64,000 bases of DNA. It comes from Arthrobacter hankyongi (lineage in GTDB: Bacteria; Actinomycetota; Actinomycetes; Actinomycetales; Micrococcaceae). Below the pieces are notes generated by a model. It did not search any database, had not been told where the DNA came from, and worked only from the letters and a program-made list of their open reading frames with translations. The position numbers were made by a program, and so were the translations under genes. The stretch covers positions 147,549 to 211,548 of the forward strand of contig NZ_JAKLTQ010000007.1 of the NCBI RefSeq assembly GCF_022012395.1, in the 5' to 3' direction. Of the stretch, positions 27,537-36,681 are shown in pieces (positions within the stretch are counted from its first letter, which is position 1; each line of letters starts with the position of its first letter).

Positions 27537-28078
27537 GCTGCTTCTCCTTTCAATCAGGATCGGTAACCAGACCCTGATGGGGGGCGATGAACATCAATCG
27601 AACCGAGTGCCGGCGGGGAACGGGTCGTCGGCACCTAAAGTTGGCTGATCCAAAAGGTCGCAGCACGGTCCTTACTCTCATGCCTTGTGACCTGTGCCAT
27701 AAAACTAGAGCGGACCGGTTGAGAGATGGTTGGTGACGTGGCAATTGCCTTCATGACGTGGGTAGATTCGCCTGGGTGCCGGCATGACGAACCAAGAGGC
27801 CATGAACACGGCGAAGCAGAGCAGCTTCACCGCTGCCCTGAACGAAGCCTCAGACGGGACATGGGTCCGTAGCCTGGCGGACAAAGTTCGGCAGCATGCT
27901 CACCGACGTCATCGTGGTCAAGAAGAGAAGGCGCCTGGGATCCCTGACCGCTCAGGGGGCAGCCCTTTCCGCCTCGAGCTCGAAAGCCCTAAGGGAAGCT
28001 TGCCGGCAGGTTTCCGGCGCTACCCGGCAGACGATTACCGCGCCAACCGGATCTCCAGCTCCGCAGCAGGCGGCCCTT
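27537..28078. other. Gene-poor region upstream of MFS transporter
   Basis: No gene supported. It should contain the promoter of the minus-strand MFS gene. A plus-strand open frame from 27784 has no recognisable product and looks like relic DNA. The mcrC repeat begins at its right end. Confidence 0.5.
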
Positions 28079-29289
28079 TCACTCCGTTGGCAGGGATTGA
28101 CGCGCGAGCTGGGAAATCCTGACCAGCAACTCCCCCGGCCTCCGCGACAAATCCAGCGGGAACTCCACGATTTCGACCTCGGAGTTCCGCACCTTCCGCA
28201 CCCGCACCGGCCCGGCATCCGCGTACACCAGCCAAGCCCGCGGCACGTCCAACGCTGTGCAGTAGGCCAGCATCTGGTACTGGTCCGCGTTCGGGTAGCC
28301 GGACCAGGAGGACGCCTTGTACTTGGCGTCGAAGACGGCCACCGGCTTCCTGTCGATCAGGTGCACGACGTCGGCGAACATCCGCACGCGCGGGAGGCGC
28401 GTGCCGTCCGGCTCGTCCAGGAAGCATTCGTACTGTGCCTCGGTGCGTCCCGGCACAGCAGCCAGCGCCTCCTTCAGCGCGGTGGTGACAAAGTCCTCGA
28501 ACACCGCCGCCATGTTGACCACGAATGACGCGACCCGTTGCGGCCCAAGACCGGCCTCGGCGGACATGTTCCGCAGGATGAGCTCGGCCAGCCGCAGCGC
28601 CGGCACGTAATGAACGTTCGCCCGGGACTCGTTCCACACCGGCAGCGGTGCCCCGGCGCGCAGCAGGGTGACGCCATCGAGCTTGGAATCCAAGTGCGCC
28701 AGCCGCCCGCGCACCGTAGACGAGAGCCGCGGCAGCTGGAGCATCCGGCGCAGCGCCGCGCGCAGGATCCGGTTCTCCGGGATGTCGATGGTGAACTCGT
28801 CGTAGGAGACCTCCAGCGGCAGGAGCATGCCCGGCCGGCGGGTCATCTGGTCCCCGACCCGGATCCGGCGGCGGACGGTCCGCAGCGCGTCCTCCCATGG
28901 ACGTAGCCGGACAGGGCCCCGCGGGCCAGGGCCCGCTCCCCCTGCCGGGTCAGGGACTCGGCGAGCGCCGAGAACAGGTCGGTATCCTCGGCCGCGGCCA
29001 CGTCCTCGGGCCGGAATCCCGGATCCCGCGCGTAGCCGAGCAGGAACAGCAGCCGGTCCAGCCCCACCTTCGCCTTCGGCCGGACCTCCACCAGCAGGTC
29101 ACCCACCTGCACCGCGCCGACGCGCCCGGCCGGCAGCACGCGCCAGCCTCCGCGCACGTCCGGCTGCACCGAGACCAGCCCGCTGGCGTTCAGCAGCGCC
29201 GCCGCCTCGCCGTCGAAATCTGCGAGGACGGGCTCCTGCTGGAGCTCGTCCAGCACCAGGTGCCGCAGCACCTCAGTCGGTCCTGGCAC
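28079..29289 (-). pseudogene. mcrC: McrC, specificity/nuclease subunit of McrBC, frameshifted
   Basis: Two overlapping frames together make one McrC. The 5' part (GTG at 29289 to about 28900) encodes the N-terminal half with LLVEVRPKAKVGLDRLLFLLGYARDPG. The 3' part (28079 to about 28900) encodes RTVRRRIRVGDQMTRRPGMLLPLEVSYDEFTIDIPENRILRAAL and the PD-(D/E)XK nuclease core (ADVVHLIDRKPVAVFDAKYKAS). Reading has to change frame near 28895-28910, so a single indel breaks the gene, unless it is a sequence error. The GTG start overlaps the mcrB stop, the usual mcrBC arrangement. McrC pairs with the McrB GTPase to cleave methylated DNA. Confidence 0.85.
28116..28454 (-). repeat. Direct repeat copy B (mcrC segment)
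   Basis: Second copy of the segment at 16801-17139, here inside the mcrC gene. The shared boundary lies exactly at 17139/28454. Confidence 0.85.
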
Positions 29290-30406
29290 CGAAAGCAGCT
29301 TCGAGCGGCTCACCGTCGAACTCCATGGACTCCTCCATGACCAGATCCGCCGCGCCGACACCCCGCGAGGCCTTCCTCCGGATCGCGGCCAGCCCGAAGC
29401 GCTCGTGCACCTGCTTCCGGCTCAACCGGCCGAAGAAGTGCTCCTCCAGCAACGGCAGCAGCTCATAGCGCCAGATCCGTTCCAGGCCCACGTCGGTTCC
29501 GGCATGCGCCTTCATGAAGTAGGACGGGCCCACCATCAAGTCCCGGTCGCCGGCCTCCAGCTCGGAGTTCAGCGCATCCAGCAGCCGGGCCCGCAGCGGA
29601 TCCTTCCCCTGCGCCTCCAGGTAGCGGGCCAGCATGCCCTCGACCATGCCCTCCTGCGGGTGCAGCTCCACAAACGCGAAGCGGCGGCGGATCGCGGCGT
29701 CCACCATGGCGATGGAGCGGTCCGCCGTGTTCATGGTGCCGATGATGAACAGGTTCGGCGGCAGCACGAAGGTCTCGGTCGGGCTGTACTGCAGGTTGAT
29801 GCTCTGGTCCCGGTATTCGAGCAGGAAGTACAGCTCACCGAACACCTTGGCCAGGTTGCCGCGGTTCATCTCGTCGATGATGAGGAAGAACGGCTTGTCC
29901 CGGTTGCCCTCCGCCGCGATCCGCCGCAGCGGCCCCGGCTCCAGACTGAAGCCGATCTGCCCGCCTTCGCCCTGCGCCGGCCGGTAGCCCTCGAAGAAGT
30001 CCTCGTAGGCGTAGGAAGGGTGGAACTGCACGGTCTTGACGTGGTCGCCGTGCTCCTCCCCCGCCAGGTAACGGGCGATCTTCCCGGCCAGGTATGTGTT
30101 GCCGGTTCCGGGCGGGCCGTAGAAGACAATCTGGTTCCGGGTCTGCAGCAGCTCCACGATCTCCTGCAGGTCCCCGCGCTGCACGTGCAGTGCGGCGGCG
30201 AGTTCGCCGGTTGCCTCCCGAAGCTGGGGTACGACGGCGGGCTGCGGCTGGGGCGCGACCGTCACCTCATCGACGTCCTCCGGGAGCAGCTCGGGAGTCT
30301 CCCGCAGCCACTCACTAATGACTACTGGACCGTCCGATCGGCGTCGATCCGGTTTCCTTTCGAGTAAGAATTGGCTCTTCCAAAGGTTTCTGCGGGGTAC
30401 CATCAT
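29273..30406 (-). CDS. mcrB: McrB-like AAA+ GTPase with altered Walker A, probably inactive
   Basis: A 377-residue AAA+ protein of the McrB type. Residues 97-104 form the P-loop GPPGTGNT, where the invariant lysine is Asn103 (codon 30098-30100 reads AAC). Walker B (FFLIIDEMNRGNLAKVFGE) and the McrB GTPase signature GTMNTADRS are intact, as is the C-terminal RYELLPLLEEHFFG region. The N-terminal modified-DNA-binding domain is missing or replaced by about 60 low-similarity residues, so the 5' end looks truncated. Loss of the P-loop lysine normally abolishes nucleotide hydrolysis. With the broken mcrC this locus appears to be in decay. Confidence 0.8.
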   Translation of the reverse strand: MMVPRRNLWKSQFLLERKPDRRRSDGPVVISEWLRETPELLPEDVDEVTVAPQPQPAVVPQLREATGELAAALHVQRGDLQEIVELLQTRNQIVFYGPPGTGNTYLAGKIARYLAGEEHGDHVKTVQFHPSYAYEDFFEGYRPAQGEGGQIGFSLEPGPLRRIAAEGNRDKPFFLIIDEMNRGNLAKVFGELYFLLEYRDQSINLQYSPTETFVLPPNLFIIGTMNTADRSIAMVDAAIRRRFAFVELHPQEGMVEGMLARYLEAQGKDPLRARLLDALNSELEAGDRDLMVGPSYFMKAHAGTDVGLERIWRYELLPLLEEHFFGRLSRKQVHERFGLAAIRRKASRGVGAADLVMEESMEFDGEPLEAAFGARTD

Positions 30407-30927
30407 CTTTGATCGTCCCTAGTCAGAGCCATTTTCTGCTGCCGTCCGCTTTCATCGGTTGTCATCGAATGTGCGGAATAGATTCGGGGGTCGGTGACAG
30501 TCTCAGGCCCGCGCTTGGCCAGTCTGGCACGCCAGGCTATCGATCCTCTTGGAGTGCACGCCGCCGCAGCGTGACCGACCTCAGATACAGAGTGGGACGG
30601 ACCCCAATCCGTCCCACTCCTGCGTTGCCCAATGTGAAAGCGATAACCGCACTGCAACCGTCAGTGGTAACTTTGACGGCCGGCTCGTGTCCATGGAATT
30701 CATAAGGCTGGTTTTTCAACCCGCAGAACCCCTAGCCTGACGAAAGATTGAAACCAAGGCGCTAGTATAAACGCTGGCTCCCATAGCAACTGTCGTGCAC
30801 GCCTATCAAATCATTCACGGCAAACCAGAACACCTACTAACCAAAGCTACTGACATTTGTCTCGGCGCTGTCTGATACTCTCGTGTGTGACAGGAGTTTC
30901 GCATGTGACCTAAGCAGAAAGGACAAT
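30407..30927. other. AT-richer intergenic region, no gene
   Basis: No gene supported. Base composition drops here compared with the catabolic regions and stays lower to about 34830, which suggests acquired DNA. A ribosome site for the next gene lies at the right end. Confidence 0.5.
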
Positions 30928-31524
30928 ATGACCAAGGTTGTCGCGACCGCAGAGGAGGGCGTAAACAAGAAAGTGTATTTGGGCAGCCACCTCGGAATTG
31001 CACTAATTGCCTTCGCGTTGACATTTTTTTGGCAGTCCAGACAGCCACACAACAGTCGCTCAACAAAGCCAGCACTCGTTTCTAGCCCTGCTCCAATCAC
31101 CTTGTCCCCATCAAGAAATCGAATTAAGTTTCTGAGAGCAACGATTACCGTCGCCTTCACATTTGCCTTCGCATTCGTGTGGCTTTTTGGGCTGGCATGG
31201 TATCCGAAATCAGCTACGGTATCGATGTTGGTCGGTGCAGCGGCCTGTATAACCGTCGCGTTCCTCCTTCTCCGATACATTCGCAGGCAACATCCTCCGC
31301 TGCTCGATCTTCCAGATGAAAAGGTCAGCTTCTTATTCGGCTATGCCGGACTCGTAATCACGGTGCTAGCGTTTGTATTTACCCCACTTATAGATGCCAA
31401 GATGGCCCACACGCCTGTTAATGAAATAAAATCCCCCCTTGAATCACTTGCGAGTATTATTTTCACTCTCCTCGCGTTTGTGGCGGGTATTTTTGGATTC
31501 CATGCTGGGATAAAAAACAAGTAG
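30928..31524 (+). CDS. Small integral membrane protein of the defence island
   Basis: A 198-residue protein with about five hydrophobic helices (LGIALIAFALTFFW, TVAFTFAFAFVWLFGLAW, MLVGAAACITVAFLLL, FGYAGLVITVLAFVFTPLI, SIIFTLLAFVAGIFGF) and a Lys-ending tail. Codon use is AT-richer than most of the window. I do not recognise a family. It sits next to, but on the opposite strand from, the CBASS pair. It could be an unrelated cargo gene or a membrane effector of a defence module. The ATG at 30928 follows an AAAGGA site. Confidence 0.55.
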   Translation: MTKVVATAEEGVNKKVYLGSHLGIALIAFALTFFWQSRQPHNSRSTKPALVSSPAPITLSPSRNRIKFLRATITVAFTFAFAFVWLFGLAWYPKSATVSMLVGAAACITVAFLLLRYIRRQHPPLLDLPDEKVSFLFGYAGLVITVLAFVFTPLIDAKMAHTPVNEIKSPLESLASIIFTLLAFVAGIFGFHAGIKNK

Positions 31525-31929
31525 TAGACGCTTTCAACTCCCTGCCTCAGTAAGACATCAAAATTCACCATCTCCTAAGGCGTCCATTATCAAAGTCGTC
31601 TCAACGCCGAACAGGAGAACGCGTTTATGTTAGGTTCGTGTCAAAGCATTGATCTGCGGTTTTGACATCGACGAACCGACACGACGCGTTGGTCGAAACA
31701 AACTACCTGCTGCCCACTCAGGAACGTGCGCCGCCTCATGTCGGTTCTGGAATCCGCCTGCAAGGGCGAAACCACCGGCCACAAGCGTTGGGGATATTGA
31801 TGTCGGGTATCGCGGTCAGGACCTCGCAGATAGGGTGAGCATCCGCAAGAGCTCCAACCTGTTCGATGCGTCGCTTCACACGGCAGGCATGCCACCAGCA
31901 GTTTCGCTCAGCCTCCCAGCGGCTATTGT
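31525..31929. other. Intergenic region, no gene
   Basis: Region between the membrane protein and the end of the CD-NTase gene. Short open frames are present on both strands but none has a recognisable product. Confidence 0.45.
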
Positions 31930-33270
31930 TCAGTCGACGATGACATCTTGGCGGCTCTTTGCCACGCAAGTGCCGTTCTTTACGATCATCGCTTCGACAT
32001 AATGACGACCGGTGTAGGACGTCGATTCGGTCCAACTGCGCGTGCCGCTGTCCTTATGGATTTCGCCTCGCAGAGAGTTAGCCCTCTCTGCTTCCTCGCC
32101 GTAGTTTCGAATCTTCCAGTAAACGTCATAAGGTTCAGGGATATTCGATCCTTCGATTTTGAACTTCAAGGATCTGTGTTTCCCAACCCGGTCTCCTCGC
32201 CTCGGCAGCGGAGCGTTGCGAAACCCCTTCTTCGGGACGACATAGCCCACGGTTTTAAAATGATAGGCGGGATTTATGGCTTCAGGGATGTCGAAATCAC
32301 GATCTAAGAAACGCTCAGAAGCCGGTACGTGCGACCTAGTGAAGGCCCCCGCTGTTATGCTGCCTGACTCAATAAGCGTGCCGAAATCAGATCCGAACAA
32401 CTCGCGCCAGATCTCCACGGCCCTGCTGTAGTCAGGCTCATCGCACGCTTCACCGATTTTTTCAGCATAGGAAGTGAATCGGGCACGGAAGTTCCGGTAG
32501 TTTTGGCTCTGCCAGCGGTCAGTCAGGTTCCGGCCAGTGCCAGGGTCCCCAACGTATGGGGCATCGTATGGATATCCGGCGATCTGGGAAGCCAACTCAT
32601 CAGAAAGCGTTCGGAGCGTATTTGCAACGTTCTTGTACGCGTCCGGGTTGATGGTACTCGTGTTCTCGCTGACGTGGTGAGCCAGGGCAGCGGTCAGCGT
32701 GACCGACGGGATCACGTAGCGGGTCTTGTGGTCGCGCAGGTACTTCAGGAGTCGGACGACCTTGACAAGATTGCCGTTCGTAATTCGGTTCTTCTCCTCC
32801 AACCACTCGGTGAATTGGTCAGGAGCGGCCGGCTCAAACCGGTCGGTGTTCCTGTTGGTGACGTATGTGGTGTCATAGCGGGTCACAGACGGGACCACGT
32901 CAACATGGAAGTCGCCCGCATAGTCAATCGTCACGCAGCGCTTCTTGCGCGATCGCATCAACCTGTAGGTCGCACTGCGCCCGAAAGCCTCGTACAACTT
33001 CTGCACATAGTCGCCGGGGCCCCAGCCGTCGACGGCGTCCATCAGGACCAACACGTCGGCGTCGAACTCCTTGTTGCCGACGGGCTTGATGATGGTCCCG
33101 TGCGCGAAGGAGCCTTGCGGTATCACCTCGGTTACATACTCACCAAAAACTTCATCGTTCGTCAGGAAGTTCTCGATTGCGGTCACGCGCTGAGAGAGCA
33201 GATTCAACCTGCTCTGGTTCAGGTTGACCTTCTCGGTGAGAAACGCCCTGAAATCACTGGCTTGACTCAC
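31930..33270 (-). CDS. CBASS CD-NTase (SMODS nucleotidyltransferase with AGS-C sensor domain)
   Basis: A 446-residue cGAS/DncV-like nucleotidyltransferase. The polymerase-beta-type active site is complete: Gly-Ser in PQGSFAHGT (about 53-54), the Asp pair in EFDADVLVLM (about 70 and 72) and the third Asp in FHVDVVPSV (about 124). The C-terminal ~120 residues (YHFKTVGYVVPKKG... VYWKIRNYGEEAERANSLRGEI) match the adenylyl/guanylyl-cyclase and SMODS C-terminal sensor domain. It should make a cyclic oligonucleotide after phage infection. The gene follows 56 bases after a 2TM effector gene on the same strand, making a two-gene type I CBASS operon. The GTG at 33270 has a GGGAGG site; a GTG five codons upstream overlaps that site. 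Confidence 0.9.
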   Translation of the reverse strand: MSQASDFRAFLTEKVNLNQSRLNLLSQRVTAIENFLTNDEVFGEYVTEVIPQGSFAHGTIIKPVGNKEFDADVLVLMDAVDGWGPGDYVQKLYEAFGRSATYRLMRSRKKRCVTIDYAGDFHVDVVPSVTRYDTTYVTNRNTDRFEPAAPDQFTEWLEEKNRITNGNLVKVVRLLKYLRDHKTRYVIPSVTLTAALAHHVSENTSTINPDAYKNVANTLRTLSDELASQIAGYPYDAPYVGDPGTGRNLTDRWQSQNYRNFRARFTSYAEKIGEACDEPDYSRAVEIWRELFGSDFGTLIESGSITAGAFTRSHVPASERFLDRDFDIPEAINPAYHFKTVGYVVPKKGFRNAPLPRRGDRVGKHRSLKFKIEGSNIPEPYDVYWKIRNYGEEAERANSLRGEIHKDSGTRSWTESTSYTGRHYVEAMIVKNGTCVAKSRQDVIVD

Positions 33271-33326
33271 TCGTTGTCCTCCCACGGAAGTTCACTAGCT
33301 CGATAACCAGGCACAGCATGATGTCT

Positions 33327-34133
33327 TCAGATAGCGGCATCAATAGTCCACACCGCTGTCTGGGCTATCTGGATTGTCTGGCTGGACGCGCCGACTGTTG
33401 CTCCCATTCGCCTTATTTGGTCTTCTGAAGCCCATAGAATCCGAGGGTCGGAACGACTCTTCAGCTGCCGCAACGCGTCAAGCTGATCAGGCGTCGGGAG
33501 GAGCTCCAGGATATCGGCGATCAGTAGTTCCTGGCTCTGTGCCCATGCGCTGTACCTCAGCGGGTGGTAGATGCGTTCGATCCGGTCGTACTTGACCAGT
33601 CGGAACACCTCCTGGGGCAGAATGCCAGTAGCAATGAGTTCCTCATAGAACTCGCGCCAGCCGTCAGTCTCACGTCCACGCTCTTCCTCAAACCACTGTA
33701 CGAACGAAAGTAACTTCTTGCCCGGGATGCGAACCCTCAGGTCGCCTTCGCTCACCGGGTCCGGGACCAACAGGGCGTCGTCCAGGACGTTCATGTCATT
33801 GCGCTTGCCTGAGGATGACGGATGGGTCTTGTAGACACCACCGACAGGTTGATACTGATCGAACCGTTGTCCCTTCACGAGTAGGTAGGCGCCATCAACC
33901 CGAATGCGATAGAGGTACGACGCGGAGATGCGGACGCGGCTGTTCCAGGTACGGAGGGAGTACCAGGCAATCTTCAGTTCACGAAAGTGAATAATCGCAG
34001 TGTCTATCAGCGGCAGGGCGAAGCCAATTACGAAACCGCTGGAGACCGCGAAGGCTCCGCCACTAGGATCCGACTTGATCATCACGACTGCCGAAACTAG
34101 CAATCCGATGAAATAGGCCAGCAAACGAGCCAC
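33327..34133 (-). CDS. CBASS effector, 2TM plus SMODS-associated NUDIX domain (Cap16-like)
   Basis: A 268-residue protein with two N-terminal membrane helices (about 4-20 and 29-48) and a cytoplasmic domain that opens with VRISASYLYRIRVDGAYLLV and QYQPVGGVYK, the pattern of the SMODS-associated NUDIX-fold domain. 2TM-NUDIX proteins are known as Cap16 CBASS effectors: the cytosolic domain binds the cyclic nucleotide signal and the membrane segments disrupt the inner membrane. It is the first gene of the operon and precedes the CD-NTase. The GTG start at 34133 has an AAGGAG site. The NUDIX subtype assignment is from sequence pattern only. Confidence 0.8.
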   Translation of the reverse strand: MARLLAYFIGLLVSAVVMIKSDPSGGAFAVSSGFVIGFALPLIDTAIIHFRELKIAWYSLRTWNSRVRISASYLYRIRVDGAYLLVKGQRFDQYQPVGGVYKTHPSSSGKRNDMNVLDDALLVPDPVSEGDLRVRIPGKKLLSFVQWFEEERGRETDGWREFYEELIATGILPQEVFRLVKYDRIERIYHPLRYSAWAQSQELLIADILELLPTPDQLDALRQLKSRSDPRILWASEDQIRRMGATVGASSQTIQIAQTAVWTIDAAI

Positions 34134-34828
34134 GGCAAGGCTCCTTTTAACCGCAGTAGCCGGTGAGTTGCTGCTTCGGGACCAATAGGCAGAGTCCGGC
34201 GCCGCAATTTAGGAACCTATGGTTGACATTGCTTGAGTCGAGGACTTGCGCCTGCCTGCTGCATTGACCTTGCTCGGCCTCGATGTCGGCCAACTGAGTG
34301 CCAGACCTATACACGGGCACCCTACTGCGTGCACTCAGCGTCTTACAAGCTGCCATCGATAGCGCCCGTTCTCCTCGTCTTCAAAGATCAAAACCTAAAC
34401 AAGGGTAGCCGGGCCAGGACGAGGGATGGGGCAGGCTGGGAGTTGAGCCCTTCCGCGTGGCTGAGTCAGAACGATGCTCTGTGAATCAGCCAGGACAGTG
34501 AGAACCAACGCATCCTGTGGTGTACCTATGTCCGTTGCAAGTTTGACGACGAAGTCCAGTTCAAACCTCGTGGCTTTGAGTTGCTCGACAGGTGAATGGA
34601 GGACGGTCGCCAAACGAGCCCATCGGTCCGGTGGCGTCTAGTCCCACAACATAACCGACATTATGTTGTGGATTTGAGACGTACGGCATACCTCACTGCC
34701 GAGCGTTCGACTGTAGCCAAGACCTCACGGTGCAAAGCAGCTGACTTGCTGCCTTCGGGGAGATACCAGACAATCGGAACTAGATCGATCCCGGCTGACC
34801 GGCAACAACCGGGACCGGCCCGGCCTCC
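34134..34828. other. Intergenic region with one palindrome, no gene
   Basis: About 700 bases without a recognisable gene; it holds the promoter region of the CBASS operon (minus strand). The notable structure is the inverted repeat at 34644-34671, listed separately. Probably relic mobile DNA. Confidence 0.45.
34644..34671. repeat. Inverted repeat, possible recombination or operator site
   Basis: CCACAACATAA and TTATGTTGTGG form an 11-bp perfect inverted repeat around a 6-base spacer, 160 bases before a serine-recombinase remnant. It could be a resolvase crossover site, a transposon end or an operator. Confidence 0.45.
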
Positions 34829-35048
34829 GTGAAGCTAAGCTTCATCGGATCCGTGTACGACCTCACCGACCCGGCCAACTGGCCCCTCTTTAACGTTCTG
34901 GCCATGATCGCCTCATTCGAATCCGACCCCATCCGCGCCTGCGCCCGCGCAGGCATGCAGGTCACCAAGCCAAGGGCCGGCTGCGCGGCAAACAGCCCAA
35001 ACTCTCTAAAAGACAGGAAGCCCACCTCGTCTCCCTACATAAGACAGT
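34829..35048 (+). pseudogene. Serine recombinase (resolvase/invertase) fragment, frameshifted
   Basis: The first frame encodes IGSVYDLTDPANWPLFNVLAMIASFESDPIRACARAGMQVTK, the end of the catalytic domain and E helix of a resolvase. Near 34970 the frame shifts and continues as KGRLRGKQPKLSKRQEAHLVSLHK, the linker and start of the C-terminal HTH. The catalytic serine region and the HTH end are missing. It marks a former mobile element between the CBASS and methyltransferase modules. Confidence 0.85.
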
Positions 35049-35276
35049 GCGGCGCGGCAGTCCGATGATGTCGGATGCCCCCGCTAAAGTACGAGGAGAG
35101 GAAGCTCGCGCCTGTTCACTTCGCGTGGCCCCATGCCTAGCTGCTTCAGGACGAGACCTGCGTAGTTGGGCGGAGATGCTCCGACGGTGAGACGCAGGAG
35201 GCTCAGTGGAGTCCCGGGGCGGGGCATGCGTCGTGCCGACTCACGCCTTGCAACTTCGAACTCGAAAGGGGGATCG

Positions 35277-36650
35277 GTGGACCAGTTCGCCGCCAGATTC
35301 CGATTCATCGACCTTTTCGCGGGGCTCGGTGGGTTCCACGTCGCACTCAGCGACCTCGGTGGCAAAGGCGTATTCGCGGCCGAATGGGAACCCACCCTGA
35401 ACACGCTCTACGAGCATAACTTCGGCATCGCGCCGTGGTCTGACGTGAACGATCTGGACTCCGATGAGGTGATCGCGCAGACGGTGCCGGACCACGATGT
35501 CCTCACAGCTGGGTTCCCCTGCCAGCCGTTCTCGAAGGCAGGGGAGCAACTCGGTTTCGAGCATACGTTGCAGGGCCGACTCTTCTTCAAGGTGTTCGAC
35601 ATTCTCAGTGTGAAGCGTCCCCGGCGCTTCATCCTGGAGAATGTCCCGAACATCCTCAGGCACCGTGGTGGACAGACTGCTGCAACGATCGTGGCAAAGC
35701 TCGAAGAACTCGGGTATGAGGTTCAGGTCCATCGTCTCTCTCCGCATCAGTTCGGCATTCCGCAGGTTCGGGAGCGGGCCTACTTCGTCGGATCACTAGA
35801 CGGCCTAGACGCTTTCAAATGGCCGACGGAGTTCGAAGAGACGACCAGCATCGCTTCGGTACTGCACTCCGACGCTAAGCCTTCCCGCGACATCCCTGAG
35901 CAGACCTTACGGGCAATCGACATGTGGGACGATTTCCTGCGCCGCTCACCCGCTGAGGTCAAGCTGCCGTGGTTCCCGATCTGGTCCATGGAGTTCAGGG
36001 CGACCTATCCGTACGAGACCATGACCCCGCCGAAATTGTGGGCTAACGGTCGTTCAGGCGAACTCGACGGCTTTGCTGGTTCGTTCGGTTTCCCGCTCGA
36101 GCGGCTTAGCAGTCAAGAGCAGCGTGAACTTATCCCGAGTCACTCGCGCCGCGATGGCGATATGGAGTTTCCCGTCTGGAAGCAGAAATTTATCCGCCAG
36201 AACCGTGAGTTCTTTCTCACCAATCGGAAGTGGATCGAGCCATGGCTGGACCAGTGGCAGCCGTGGGAATTTCCGTCCAGCTTCCAGAAGTTCGAGTGGA
36301 ACATACAGGGCGGAGTGCGCGACATCGACGAGTATGTCCTACAAGTGCGCGCCTCCGGCATCCGGGCGAAGCGGCCGACGACCGCGCCAAGCCTGATTGC
36401 GATGACGAACACGCAGGTTCCGATCCTCGGGGCGAACATCTCTCGCACCGGTAAGCGTCGGTATATGACGCCGAGCGAGTGCGCGGAGTTGCAGAGCCTG
36501 GGAGGCATCGACCTGCCGGAGAGCGACATCCAGGCTTACAAGGCTCTTGGGAACGCAGTGAATGCGAGCGTAGTCAGAGCCATTGCCGAGCCGTTGCTCG
36601 TAGACCTGAAGGCACCCAAGAAGAGCGCGGCCCGCCCGCAGGCAGCATAG
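35277..36650 (+). CDS. DNA (cytosine-5) methyltransferase
   Basis: A 457-residue C5-MTase with ordered motifs: I (DLFAGLGGF, about 12-20), IV with catalytic Cys (GFPCQPFS, Cys82), VI (ENVP, 121-124), VIII (QVRERAYFVG) and X (YKALGNAVNASV). An insert of about 130 residues between VIII and IX holds the target-recognition region. The GTG start at 35277 has an AAAGGGGGA site. It is the first gene of a tight operon with DUF262, Z1 and PD-(D/E)XK proteins (gaps of 31, 7 and 13 bases) and would protect host DNA against the others. Recognition sequence unknown. Confidence 0.9.
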   Translation: MDQFAARFRFIDLFAGLGGFHVALSDLGGKGVFAAEWEPTLNTLYEHNFGIAPWSDVNDLDSDEVIAQTVPDHDVLTAGFPCQPFSKAGEQLGFEHTLQGRLFFKVFDILSVKRPRRFILENVPNILRHRGGQTAATIVAKLEELGYEVQVHRLSPHQFGIPQVRERAYFVGSLDGLDAFKWPTEFEETTSIASVLHSDAKPSRDIPEQTLRAIDMWDDFLRRSPAEVKLPWFPIWSMEFRATYPYETMTPPKLWANGRSGELDGFAGSFGFPLERLSSQEQRELIPSHSRRDGDMEFPVWKQKFIRQNREFFLTNRKWIEPWLDQWQPWEFPSSFQKFEWNIQGGVRDIDEYVLQVRASGIRAKRPTTAPSLIAMTNTQVPILGANISRTGKRRYMTPSECAELQSLGGIDLPESDIQAYKALGNAVNASVVRAIAEPLLVDLKAPKKSAARPQAA

Positions 36651-36681
36651 CCCGACTCGACGTGGAGAATAGGAATCCCTG

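Noticed and set aside
27784..28122. Plus-strand open frame of 112 codons considered as a gene
   Set aside because: No recognisable product, overlaps the mcrC end, and composition suggests relic DNA.
31641..32035. Short minus-strand frames just downstream of the CD-NTase as a third CBASS gene
   Set aside because: No domain, no ribosome site, and they overlap the end of the CD-NTase in other frames.
34147..34356. 69-residue cysteine-containing minus-strand frame near CBASS
   Set aside because: No good start site or homology evident; cannot be told from random frames in this region.
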